From NCBI GenBank assembly GCA_963854835.1, contig OY978527.1, positions 25,995,557 to 26,059,556 on the forward strand: a DNA stretch of 64,000 nucleotides, read 5' to 3'. The notes beneath the pieces are model-generated. The model was not told the origin of the DNA, did no database searches, and worked only from the letters and a program-made list of their open reading frames with translations. A program made the position numbers and the translations under genes. Every line of letters begins with the position of its first letter. Positions within the stretch are counted from its first letter, which is position 1. Source of the DNA: Megamerina dolium (lineage: Eukaryota > Arthropoda > Insecta > Diptera > Megamerinidae). Below are positions 54,463 to 64,000 of this stretch, in pieces.

Positions 54463-55104
54463 AAACACTGTTTAGAAGATAGAATCGCATAGAAATTTAT
54501 TCCACCCAGGTCTCCACACTTCCGCGGTCTGTGGGAGGCAGGCATCAAGACCGCAAAATATCATTTTTATCGAGTTGGGTCCTCAATATTAAATTACGAC
54601 GAAATACTCACTCTAATTTGCCAAATTTCAGCAATCATTAACTCACGTCCATTAATCCCTTTTACAGAACACCTAGATGATCTGGCCGTCCTAACGCCAG
54701 CACACTTTTTAATTGGTGGTCAATTTACGTACGATCGTTGAGCCTGATATTACCGACATAAACGTCAACCGAATCGGCCGTTGGCAACGCATATCAAGGA
54801 TGCAGCAAATGATCTGGAAAAAGTGGTCTTCAGAATAGCTAAGACAGCTACAGCAGCGTTCCAAGTGGCGCGCCTCTAAACAACCTCTATCCATTGGATC
54901 TATCGTTCTCATCAAAGACGAAAATTTGCCACCTCTTCGATGGCCACTAGCAAGAGTGGTTGATACAATTCCTGGTTCTGACGGAATTGCAAGGGTTGCA
55001 ATACTACGGACAAGTGAAGGTGTTACCAAGAGAGCCATTGTTAAGCTATACCTCCTACCACTGGATGATTCTCTTGAAAGCACAAGCTTTCAACGGGAGG
55101 AGGA
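54463..55104 (+). pseudogene. BEL element 2 integrase C-terminal part
   Basis: Continues the integrase: FRGLWEAGIKTAKYH, ISAIINSRPL, LTPAHFLIGG, then frame breaks, VLIKDENLPPLRWPLARV-like sequence and DGIARVAILRTSEG of the DUF5641-type end. A purine run AACGGGAGGAGGA (55092-55104) just before the 3' LTR is the likely polypurine tract. Confidence 0.8.
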
Positions 55105-55182
55105 TGTTGAGAGCAGCATTTAAAGACTCACTCAATAATTTGTAATCTTTCCTATTTTCTTTTCTCTTCTTTTATTATTCAA
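55105..55182 (+). repeat. 3' LTR of BEL element 2, truncated
   Basis: Starts TGTTGAGAGCAGC like 38810 and breaks off after about 78 bp where an RTE fragment begins. Confidence 0.85.
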
Positions 55183-55385
55183 CAAATAGGTGGTGTGTGT
55201 CCATCTGGTTTTTTTTTGGGTCTTATCCAGGATTTGGCACAGTGTGAAAATCTGGTCGATGGTAGAATTACCAGGTCTGGAGCCACACTGATAAGGTCCA
55301 ATCGGGTTGTTGAGCATGGGCTTCAATCTTTCACACAATACGCACGATAAGACCTTGTATGCGATGCTCAGGAGACTTATTCCAC
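55183..55385 (-). repeat. RTE fragment (RT region), minus strand
   Basis: Reverse complement of about 52535-52740 of the full-length RTE, with small changes (e.g. CCCATGCTCAACAACCCGATTG). Confidence 0.9.
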
Positions 55386-56165
55386 TTATTATATAAATTT
55401 AATTTTGCAAAAATAAAATAAAAATAATCATATATGTATTTTTTCTCTTTTAGGTAATATAAAGTACACATTTCTATAAATCACAAATGCGTAAAATTCG
55501 AAAGTAATTTTCATTACTATGAATTCATTTTTCGTATTTTGTATTGTTGTAATTGACGTTTTTGATTTACCGCATATTTTGCTATTGCCTATACCTAGTA
55601 TGTAAAGATGAAAACTAATAACACAATGCGTTTACTGTGTTGCTAACCAAAATTGTTTTCTTACTAATTAAGTACTTATAAAAGGTAAATTTAATATTTC
55701 GATCCTCTGTACCTATAATTTCAAGCATTTATATGATTGTAAAACAACCGAAACTATGCACCAATTACAAATGCAACTCCATACTAGGTGCATAAATTTG
55801 TATATGCTGCAATAACTGTATGAAACGGTAATTATTTGAAATAGCGAAAACAACGATGGCGAATGAAACGTTGACGACTTTCGCAAAGGGGAGTTCAATC
55901 AACGTTCACATTGCGTATATGTACGTGCATAAAAATACACTACATACATCATATAATAGGAACGAGTACCTATATGTTCAAGTGCATATCTAACGTAACA
56001 TTCATTTCTCTGAAATATTTATTTCTGATTTGAATTGAATTGACATTCAGGTAAATTAAATTCTTTGGAGCAAAATTTTGACTACCTGGTTCAGTTAATA
56101 ATATAAAATTATCGATTATTTCACATGTATCTTTTCAAGGAAGCATAAAGAAATTCGTCATTTGG
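55386..56165. other. AT-rich non-coding stretch
   Basis: No gene or repeat recognised. Confidence 0.5.
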
Positions 56166-56796
56166 TGAAGTACACCCCATATATAAAATTCGATATTTAT
56201 TGCATCGCAAAATCACAATCGAAGAACCCCATAAGAGAACTGGACCTCCTCAGTGCAGTAACTGCCAAGAATATGGACATACTAAGACATATTGTACCCT
56301 GCCAGCTGTTTGTGTGATTTGTGGAGATCTCCATAAATCAAACATATGCCCAAAATCTAAAGGCGATGCTAGCATGAAAAAATGCAGCAATTGTGGAGGT
56401 AATCACACCGCAAATTATAGAGGTTGCCCAGTATATACAACCCTAAAGCTAAATTTCTCCGCTAGCAATCAACCTCTAAAACCAGTTGAGCAAACTCAGA
56501 TAGCCAACTCAAGTAAGAGACAAAATATTGATGCAAGACAATTCTTCTCTGCAATCCCAAACAAGAATCAAACCAATTCATACGCTAGCGTGTTAAAACA
56601 AAACCCACACCAACAAAGCAATGTAAATAATGAGCAGAAACACTCACTGCCCACCCAACAGCCAAGTACCCTTGAACATTTGCTTCAAACATTAATTCAG
56701 AATATGAACCAATTCATGAACTCAATGCAAACAATGATGCAAGAAATGATGAAAAATCAATCGATGTTACTCCAAACATTGCTATCCAGACCATGA
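56166..56796 (+). pseudogene. Jockey copy 3 ORF1, C-terminal part
   Basis: Three zinc knuckles (CSNCQEYGHTKTYC, CVICGDLHKSNICP, CSNCGGNHTANYRGC) and the Met-rich end, as in copy 2. The stop overlaps the ORF2 start as ATGA at 56793-56796. The N-terminal half is absent. Confidence 0.85.
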
Positions 56797-59188
56797 GTTA
56801 TCTCAAGATATGCCACTGGAACGCCAACGGCTTAAGCCAGCATCGTTTGGAGCTAATTCAATTCCTTGAATCCAGCCAAATCGACATAATGATGATATCT
56901 GAGACACTGACAAAAATTGCTACCAAATACCATATTACAAACTGTACACCACAAATCATCCGCATGGTAAGGCACGCGGAGGAACTGCCATATTGATAAA
57001 AAGCAGAATAAAACATCATGTTCACGAAGATTTCAGTAGCGTCTACTTGCAAGCAACATCTATATGTCTGGAAGAATACATCTCTAAGCTAGTAATATCT
57101 GCGATATACTGTCCCCCAAGATACAGTATTACCGAACAGCAATATAAAGAATTTTTCTCAACTCTTGGTAGCAAATTCTTGGTTGCTGGCGATTTCAACG
57201 CCAAACACACTCACTGGGGCTCCCGCTTAATAACTCCAAAAGGCAGAAGACTATGTTCAATCATCACTAACCACAGCTACGACGTTATTTCAAATGGTCA
57301 ACCGACATATTGGCCGACGGACAAGAGGAAGATACCCTATCTCATAGACTTTGGAGTCGCCAAAGGTGTGCAGATGGAAAATATTTCCACAGAGTGTAAT
57401 TATGATCTATCATCTGACCACTCACCCACGGTAATATCTATAAAATCACCAAGCCCCCAAGGCAATTGCGTTAGAAAGAAAATAGACTGGTTAAAATTCA
57501 AGAAATATATAAATTCACATCTTCCTCTGAGTACTGTATTAAGAAATGGACACGATGTAGACTCAACACTCGAAAAATTCAACCAGCTGCTCTCATTAGC
57601 TCTCAGCTCAGCCACCTGCACAAAAGTATGCAAAAAACTCACATCGGCCAATTCTCACTGATTCCCCCATCCGTTTGAGTGACGGTAATTGGGCTAGAAG
57701 CAACTGTGAGAAGGGTTTGGCTTTTGCAAACCACCTAAAAAGTGTGTTTACACCCAATCCACCCTCTTCACAGTCCTCATTACCAAAATTAACTTCTCAA
57801 CCTTGCTCAATAACGCTCAAAATTAAAAAAAAGGACATATTCAAAGCAATTTATAAAGATTTAAACCCAAAAAAATCACCTGATCCAGATAAAATTACCG
57901 GTAAAATGATAAAAGAGCTACCTCCGGCTTCAGTAATTCATCTGATGCATATTTTCAATGCTATCCTTCGTATTAAACACTATCCCAAATGCTGGAAAAC
58001 TTCAAAAATTATTATGATAGCAAAACCAGGAAGAGACCCTACAAAAGTTGCATCGTACAGACCTATCAGCCTCCTGCCTCTATTCTCTAAATTATTCGAA
58101 AAGCTACTTGTCATGAATATAACTCTATTTATTAATCTCAACCAACTGATTCCTCAACATCAGTTTGGATTTAGAAAACAGCACGGCACAATAGAAAAAG
58201 TCCACCGCATTGTAACTCTGATAAGGAACACTTCTGGAGAAAAAAAATATTGCTCAGCTGTCTTTCTTGATATCACTTAAGCTTTCGATAAAGTATGGCA
58301 CGATGGACTTATTTACAAACTCAAACTATTACTGTTTCCTCATTACTTAGTAGCTACCTCACGAAAAGACAATTTCTCGTACATCACAAGGATTACACAA
58401 CAAATCCATTGGATATTCACGCTGGCGTTCCTCAAGGAAGAGTTTTTGGCCCCTTACTGTATCTCTTATACACTACAGATATGCCCAACAATAACTATAC
58501 ATTCATATCGACCTTCGCTGATGATACGGCAATATTGTGTCCTCGCTCTAACCCCATAAAAGCTACTAAACTCCTGCAGACTCATGTCGATTCTCTCGAA
58601 ATCTGGCTAGCAAAATGGCGTATAAAAGTCAATGAATCAAGGAGCGTACATTTAACCTTCACGCTAAGGCTAGATACATGTCCCCCACTTAATATTAATG
58701 GCCAATCAGTTCCACAATGTTCCTCAACAAAGTACTTGGGTATTCACCTCGACAGAAGGCTGACATGGAAAAATCACATAGAGGCAAAGAAAACTCAGAT
58801 CAAGCTTAAAATGAATTAGTTATGGTGGCTGTTACACAAAATATCAAAGTTAAATCTTGAATACAAAGTGCTATTATATAAAGCAATCCTGAAGCCAATT
58901 TGGACTTATGGTATTCAGTTTTGGGGCACCGCATCTCCCTCAAATATCGAAAAATTGCAGCGAATACAATCCATGTGTCTACGAATTATTGTAAACGCGC
59001 CTTGGTATATGAGGAACGTTAACATCCATCGAGATTTAAATGTACCCACAATTTCTGAGGAAGTTGCAATGTCCTGCAGAAGCTACATTCAAAAATTACA
59101 CAATCATCCGAATCCCCTTGCTAGGCAATTTTTGTTGAGCACGGGGCATCGTCGATTAAAAAGAAAAGACACACTGAATATGCTGTGA
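56793..59188 (+). pseudogene. Jockey copy 3 ORF2 (endonuclease and reverse transcriptase), broken
   Basis: Same endonuclease start and same early frameshift (about 56930) as copy 2. Further breaks: a deletion near 57640, TAA at 58278-58280 within the FLDITQAFDKVW block (Gln codon to stop), a shorter segment after 58300, and TAG at 58817-58819. The FADDTAIL catalytic block remains near 58513-58537. The last frame ends RLKRKDTLNML at 59188, as in copy 2. Confidence 0.88.
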
Positions 59189-59341
59189 AATTGCTATACC
59201 TCGCGACTCAACAAACTGTGATGGAACGTAGGGAATATCACATAATTTTAGTTAGTTTGTAAGATTTGAATATTTATTGTTAGTTTCTAAGTAATTTAGA
59301 AAGATCGAATAAAAAAAGCTTGTTAGAAAAAAAAAAAAAAA

Positions 59342-59945
59342 CAATTTGCGCCAACTACCGTGGAATAAGTCTCCTGAGCATCGAATACAAGGTTCTGTCG
59401 AGCGTACTGTGTGAAAGGTTGAAGCCTATGCTCAGCAACCTGATTGGACCGTACCAGTGTGGCTTCAGACCTGGTAAATCCACCATCGACCAGATTTTCA
59501 CACTGCGCCAAATCCTGGAGAAGACCCAAGAAAAACAGATCGACACACACCACCTATTTGTTGATTATAAAGCCGCTTTCGACAGTCCGGTAAGGGATTA
59601 CCTCTACGCAACAATGTCTGAGTTCGGTATTCCTGCAAAGCTCATTCGACTTTGTAGAATGACACTGCATAACTCCCGTTGTGCAGTGAAAATTGGGAAG
59701 GACCTCTCCGCAACGTTTAGTTCCGACCGGGGTTTCAGACAAGGTGATTCGCTATCGTGCGACTTCTTCAATCTAGGTCATGTCGAGCGAATGAAAGAAC
59801 ATGCTCCAGCTAAGAAGGTGTTATATTCGGAACCCGCTGGAGGACGACGCAGAAGAGGAAGACCTAACCTCCGGTGGAAGGACCAAGTACGCTTGGAATT
59901 TCTAACTGGCGCCAGCTAGCGAAGAACAGAGATGGCTGGTGAAGC
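59342..59945 (+). pseudogene. 5'-truncated, internally deleted RTE copy
   Basis: Starts within the RT (ICANYRGISLL) and matches 52530-52950 closely. At about 59775 it jumps to the equivalent of 53608 (GHVERMKEHAP), removing the YADD region. A further ~16 bp are missing near 59887. It ends in a TAAATAAATAAA-type tail (59955-59975 region). Confidence 0.9.
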
Positions 59946-60259
59946 CATATAAAATGGTAAAAAATAAATAAATAAAAACAATGTATAGTAAAATTCAGAT
60001 TCTAGTATTTGAGAATGGAAGCTTTAGTTCTTAACAGAGAGAGTGGTGATAATCCACCTTAGATTTAAATTATTTTTTAAATAAATATCATTGATCACAA
60101 GTTTTTATTGTCAGGACATTCATTTTTACGAAACGAAAACCAGTTTCTTATATATTCCTCATGATTATTATAAAGTGTTGTGATAGCATTTTTATTGAGA
60201 ATGAATAAATATAATTACGAAAAATTATTTAACAATAAATTTATATATTAGTCAACTAG
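59946..60259. other. AT-rich stretch, possibly the 3' LTR of the Copia element
   Basis: It lies beyond the likely Copia polypurine tract, but no second LTR copy is in the window to prove it. Confidence 0.3.
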
Positions 60260-60324
60260 ATACATGAGTGCAAAGTGTATATTATATAAAGTATAATTCG
60301 TATTCTACCTCCACTCGAAATATA

Positions 60325-61590
60325 AAGGGTTATCCATTTTGCGGTTTCAAAAGTAAATGTAAATAAAACACATATAAAATATTTTTTATCATGATATTTC
60401 TTTTTTATTATAAAGTTTGAACGTTGAAATACTACATCATTTATATGACCACCACGCGAATTGTTGCAAGCATCGATTCTTTTGAGGTAATTTTCGACCA
60501 CGTGCCATAACGTGACGAATGTTGGTTTTTAGGTGCTCAACAGTTAAAGGTTTATCTGCATAAACACGGTCTTTCGCGTAGACCCATAAAAAAGTCAAGC
60601 GGTGTCAAATCGCATGATCTTGGTGGACACTTGATATCGCCACGACGAGAAATTACGCGGCCAGAAAATTTCTCTTGCAATAAAGCCATATTCGCTCGAG
60701 TTGTGTGGCATGTGGCACCGTCTTGTTGAAACCACATATTCTCTAAGTCGTATTCTTCAATAGCAGGCAAAAAAAGTCGGTTATCATATGACCATAACGC
60801 TCCGAATTGACGGTGACAGTCGTTCCATCGTCGTTTTCGAAGAAGTAAGGTCCAATCACACCCCCGGACCAAAGAGCGCACCAAGCAGTGACTTTTTGTG
60901 GATGTAGTGGCCTCTCTTCAATTACTTGAGGATTCTCAGAACCCCAAATACGACAATTTTGTTTGTTAACACACCCACCGAGTGAGAAATGTGCTTCGTC
61001 GCTGAAGAAAATTTTGTTCGAAAAATCGCCGTCCACCGCCTGTTGTTCAAGCACCCATTCGACGTATCTACGACGTTGTGAATGGTCAGCTGGCTTCAGT
61101 TGTTGTGTGAGCTGGATTTTATATGGATGTAGGTGTAGATCCAAATGCAAAATACGCCATAATGTGCCGTAAGACAGTCCTAATTCCTGAGAACGACGAG
61201 GAATCGACACATTCGGGTCTTCGGCAACACTTTCACTTACAGCAGCGATATTTTCGGTGGTACGAGCGAAACGATGATGCACAGGCCTTACAATATCTGT
61301 AACCGATCCAGTCTCTTCATATTTCTTCACAATTTTGCCAATTGCTTGCGTAGTTGGACGATTATGTAAACCATAATCTCATCTTAAAGCACGATATGTG
61401 GCTGTGGCAGAATCACCATTTTTGTAGTAGGTTTTTACAATTTTAATGCGTTGTGCGATAGTTAAGCGATCCATTTTCGCAAATGTCAGACTTTGAACTG
61501 AAGAAGGAAAGAAATTGTTTTAACAACTCGGTTTGACAGATGTCGAATTCTAGCCCTATACTTTAGAAAACCGCGAAATGGATAACCCTT
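60325..61590 (-). mobile_element. Mariner-family DNA transposon, rosa-like, copy 2
   Basis: Both ends read AAGGGTTATCCATTT / AAGGGTTATCCATTTCGCGG, bounded by TA. Removal with one TA restores the Copia frame (QFDISSGG). Closely similar to copy 1. Confidence 0.88.
60425..61475 (-). pseudogene. Rosa-like mariner transposase, copy 2, broken
   Basis: ATG near 61475. A TGA replaces a Gly codon near 61380 (LRGDY in copy 1). The frame then runs open through FSDEAHF to about 60770, where a T-run causes a shift, and continues with WFQQDGATCHT and SCDLTPLDFF (41 residues between the second D and that of LTPLD). A second shift follows at MGLRERP, and about 27 bp are missing near 60505 compared with copy 1. 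Inactive. Confidence 0.85.
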
Positions 61591-61900
61591 TATATCGAAT
61601 TGTAGCCCCATTTTATTACTGTGATAATTGTGTTTATCTTTAAATAATGATTTAGTTAAAATATCTGCCGTTTGATATTCAATTCCAATTACAATAAAAT
61701 TCTCTTCTTCTTTTCTATGTGACTGACGAATAAAATGATGACGAATATCAATATGTTTCGATCTTGCGTGGTAGCTGTTTGTTGTAGCAATATGCAAAGC
61801 ACTTCTGTTATCGCAATAAATTGGTTCTATGCTATTGGCGCACTCAATTTCCATAATAAAATTTTATACCCTCTTGAGTCACTGCCGATAATGCCATATA
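61591..61900 (-). pseudogene. Copia RNase H fragment
   Basis: YCDNRSALHIA, YHARSKHIDIRHHFIR and QTADILTKSL are the standard Copia RNase H end motifs. It runs into the mariner at 61591. Confidence 0.85.
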
Positions 61901-62590
61901 CGAGTATTCGGCTTCTGTCGGTTGGCGCTTACTATTCAATGAAACTGAACCGTTCATTATCAATGTACTGCAAACACCAAACTACCTATATCCTCTTGAT
62001 ATTGCACATTCTGTATCTCTTGTTTTATTTCCTCAACTGGTTTACAATTGTCCATGCCAAACTTTTTTAAAATAGTGTCGATATATTTCTCTTGTCTAGT
62101 TTTAATACTTTTCTTCTTTGTCAATATTCATTCCTAAACAGAATTTTGCTGCACCTAAATCTTTCATTTTCAATTAAGCCGGCGTAAATTGCAACATAAA
62201 TTGACTTACATTCATCAATTTTGTAATAAACACATGGATCAAAAGCCAAATTCCAAGATAAACTTCGCTTGTTTTAACCCATATAAAGCTTTTTATAATT
62301 TACATCTTCGCTCAGATTGCTTTGTAGAAAAACGGTAATTGCATCCATTTTAACAATATGCATATAGCAACTGCCAATAAAAGCTGGATGGATCTTATCT
62401 TACAACTGGTGAATACATGAATACATGCTTTTACTACTAACCTTGCTTTGTACCGAATTCCACTAATTTTATTGGTTTTGCTTTCAAACACCCATTTGCA
62501 TTTTACAGCTTTATTACCGTTAGGTAAATCCGGTAAAACCCATTTTTTTTCTCGTAATGAATTTAATTCACTTTCCGACGCCAATTGCCA
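61901..62590 (-). pseudogene. Copia reverse transcriptase remnant
   Basis: LREKKWVLPDLPNGNKAVKC, WVFESKTN and RYKARLVVKA open the Copia RT domain (62312-62584). MDAITVFLQSNL follows in another frame; later parts (about 61980-62120) are heavily decayed and no YVDD-type motif survives. Confidence 0.75.
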
Positions 62591-62759
62591 CAGATCCTTA
62601 TTTGTTCGATCAAAGCTTCTGCAGCCGTAAGGGCGCCTTCATTTTCTATGCCAGTAGTTATCAAAAAATGTGCATCTTCGCAAATAGATGAAAATGAGTC
62701 TTCACCATTGAACTGCGATGTATTATCATCGCCAGAGATAGGTTCACTACTTATAACGA

Positions 62760-63045
62760 TTTACGTTCAATCTCCTACTACACTTTCCACTGGAAATTGT
62801 ATCCAATCCTTCTCTAAATTCTGTTTTGCACTATAAAAAATGTCTTCTTTGAAAATAATGTCCCGGCTGATCTGAAACCTTTTCGGATTAATGACTCGAT
62901 AGACTTTGCAATTATGAGCATAACCAACAAAAATCCGTTCGGTGGATTTGTAGTCCCACTTCTGGCGTTTCTGTTTCGACAACCAAAGACTTTCAAGTTA
63001 GATAAGTCAGGTGCCTTACCTTGCGATAGCTGCAATGCACACATC
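62760..63045 (-). pseudogene. Copia integrase C-terminal remnant
   Basis: GKAPDLSNLKVFG, then in a second frame WDYKSTERIFVGYAHNCKVY and ISRDIIFKEDIFY, the usual stretch after the Copia integrase core. Confidence 0.75.
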
Positions 63046-63505
63046 TAGATTTTTTTCATTCTTGAAGTTAATACGAATTGCCTGTGATAGGTCGTGTGTC
63101 TTTAATTCTTGCACCAGCTTTATTTTAAAAGCTTTACACCCAAATCCTTCCGAAAAATTTTCCACGTAGTGTAGTAACAAAGGCCCAATGGATGGGAATG
63201 GCGCAGAAGCGATAATTCACGGTCATCAACAACACTGACGGATACAGCTGCGATATTTTTCTCTGTCCGCACTCTACGTATGTGTGGTGGTGGTTTAATT
63301 TCCAAACTGACCATAAGTGCACGATGTACTTTCTTAATCGAGCATAAATTTTGATAATAAAATTTAATAATCTGCAAGCGTTGTTCGTTTGTAAGTCGAT
63401 TCATGGTTAAATTATAGACCAAACTGAACATATTTGACAGTAACATGTTACACGAAAACAGCTGAGCTGCCAAAAAGAAAGTTGCGAAAAAATCACCCTG
63501 TATAT
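63046..63505 (-). pseudogene. Second mariner-like transposase, N-terminal fragment
   Basis: ATG near 63404 (MNRLTNEQRLQIIKFYY); then KVHRAL, a deletion, IKPPPHIRRVRTEKNIAAVS and a frameshift to IKLVQELKTHDLSQ. An end-like ACAGGGTGATTTTTTCGC lies at about 63483-63503. It is cut off at the Copia border. A different family from the rosa-like copies. Confidence 0.65.
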
Positions 63506-64000
63506 TCTGGATGAGCTTTACAAGGCATGCTCCATACAAAATACTTTACAAAACTTCTATCGAACGAGATTCTGAATTTAAAATGATCGATTTGTTACTA
63601 CAACGAGGAATACCTCGTTGTAGTAACTCGTTCTGCTTTTATATCCTAATAATGATAGCAAATCGAATGCAAGACTATTCCGTTTTATTAAATACTATAA
63701 ACACGACTCTGAGATACTTACACGGTAACACCCACTAATGACGAACATCGACTTCCCCAGCATAGCACAGCGACTACCTTACGTTTGGATTTGTATAGAG
63801 TGTCCCTCGGTGATAGTGCACACCTGTTATAATACACTGTTGTTTCATTTCATTTAGCTTTGTTATGGGGACCAACTTCGTTTGCATAAAATGTAATGGC
63901 CCTGGCAGAACAACAAAATTCGCGGATTTTAAGGAAGAGATGATTGCTTTCCTTTCTGGATGGATCATCGGAGTTGAACAGACGTATTCTGGTGGGTGTA
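63506..64000. other. Non-coding stretch at window end
   Basis: Apart from the palindrome no gene is recognised. A 64-codon minus-strand frame (63774-63968) has no known domain. Confidence 0.4.
63594..63627. repeat. Perfect 15 bp palindrome with 4 nt loop
   Basis: GTTACTACAACGAGG, AATA, then the exact reverse complement. Confidence 0.95.

Larger units (their letters stand above)
38810..55182 (+). mobile_element. BEL/Pao LTR retrotransposon (element 2), defective and invaded by other elements
   Basis: An LTR starting TGTTGAGAGCAGC occurs at 38810 and at 55105; the two copies match for about 77 bp. The 5' LTR is interrupted by a jockey LINE and resumes to end at 44732, right before a primer-binding site. 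Internal BEL pieces run from 44954 to 46539 and from 54463 to 55104, separated by a second LINE. Most of gag, the protease and the RT are missing. Confidence 0.85.
56166..59341 (+). mobile_element. Jockey-type LINE, copy 3, 5'-truncated
   Basis: Begins within ORF1 at the position matching 49956 of copy 2 and ends in a 15 nt poly(A) (59327-59341). The ORF1 part differs from copy 2 at only two residues out of 198. About 240 bp of ORF2 are deleted near 57640. The poly(A) runs directly into an RTE fragment. Confidence 0.93.
60260..63045 (-). mobile_element. Copia-type LTR retrotransposon, decayed, with a mariner inside
   Basis: The minus strand encodes, in order, an integrase end, RT and RNase H of Copia type with many breaks. 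A rosa-like mariner (60325-61590) interrupts the end of RNase H. A purine-rich AGTGGAGGTAGAA near 60305-60318 may be the polypurine tract. LTRs are not identifiable. Confidence 0.75.

Noticed and set aside
59760..59800. Spliced intron in the RTE copy
   Set aside because: The missing segment lacks GT-AG borders in the full-length copy.

Overview
The window looks like insect nuclear DNA, most likely a fruit fly of the tephritid group. It is AT-rich, full of (AT)n and (ATT)n microsatellites, has no operons, and is built almost wholly from transposable elements (TEs) of dipteran type: LOA, jockey and RTE LINEs, BEL/Pao, Ty3/Gypsy and Copia LTR elements, Tc1 and mariner elements including a DD41D (rosa-like) family, a MITE pair and a tRNA-derived SINE. 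I found no convincing host protein gene, rRNA, functional tRNA or CRISPR array. The taxon is inferred from the TE repertoire and composition only.

Layout. 1-7.3 kb: non-coding DNA with RTE scraps, one SINE with target-site duplication (TSD) and a 1.55 kb element made of ~297 bp tandem units. 7.4-17.8 kb: a LOA-type LINE (broken ORF1 and ORF2) split near its end by a BEL/Pao element (12.2-17.6 kb); the last 42 codons and tail of the LINE resume after the BEL. 17.8-21.5 kb: RTE scraps, a SINE, long (AT)n and a rosa-like mariner. 21.5-27.45 kb: a complete, young Ty3/Gypsy element on the minus strand with 436 bp LTRs and a textbook -1 frameshift signal between gag and pol. 27.5-30 kb: debris and two SINEs. 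30.1-31.7 kb: an apparently intact Tc1 element. 32.4-33.9 kb: an internally deleted LINE. 34.1-35.4 kb: a mariner fragment cut by a MITE, with a second MITE copy after it. 36.3-36.6 kb: a perfect 80 bp-armed inverted duplication around (AT)n. 37.2-38.6 kb: SINE, piggyBac scrap and a 40 bp inverted repeat.

38.8-55.2 kb is one nested stack. A BEL/Pao element (LTR starts at 38810 and 55105) was invaded in its 5' LTR region by a jockey LINE, itself invaded by an intact Tc1 element (42781-44431), and in its integrase by a second jockey LINE (46540-54448, 14 bp TSD), itself invaded by a full-length RTE (50498-53852, 7 bp TSD). 56.2-59.9 kb: a third jockey copy, nearly identical to the second, joined by its poly(A) to a deleted RTE. 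60.2-63.5 kb: a decayed Copia element (minus) with a rosa-like mariner inserted in its RNase H end and another mariner fragment at its far end. The last 0.5 kb shows only a 15 bp palindrome.

How the parts work together: the autonomous elements encode the enzymes (reverse transcriptase, endonuclease, integrase, transposase). The SINEs have RNA polymerase III boxes but no protein, and their tails match the LOA LINE 3' end in this same window, so that LINE family is the likely source of their copying machinery. Most coding regions are broken; the best-preserved are the Gypsy gag/pol and the two Tc1 transposases.
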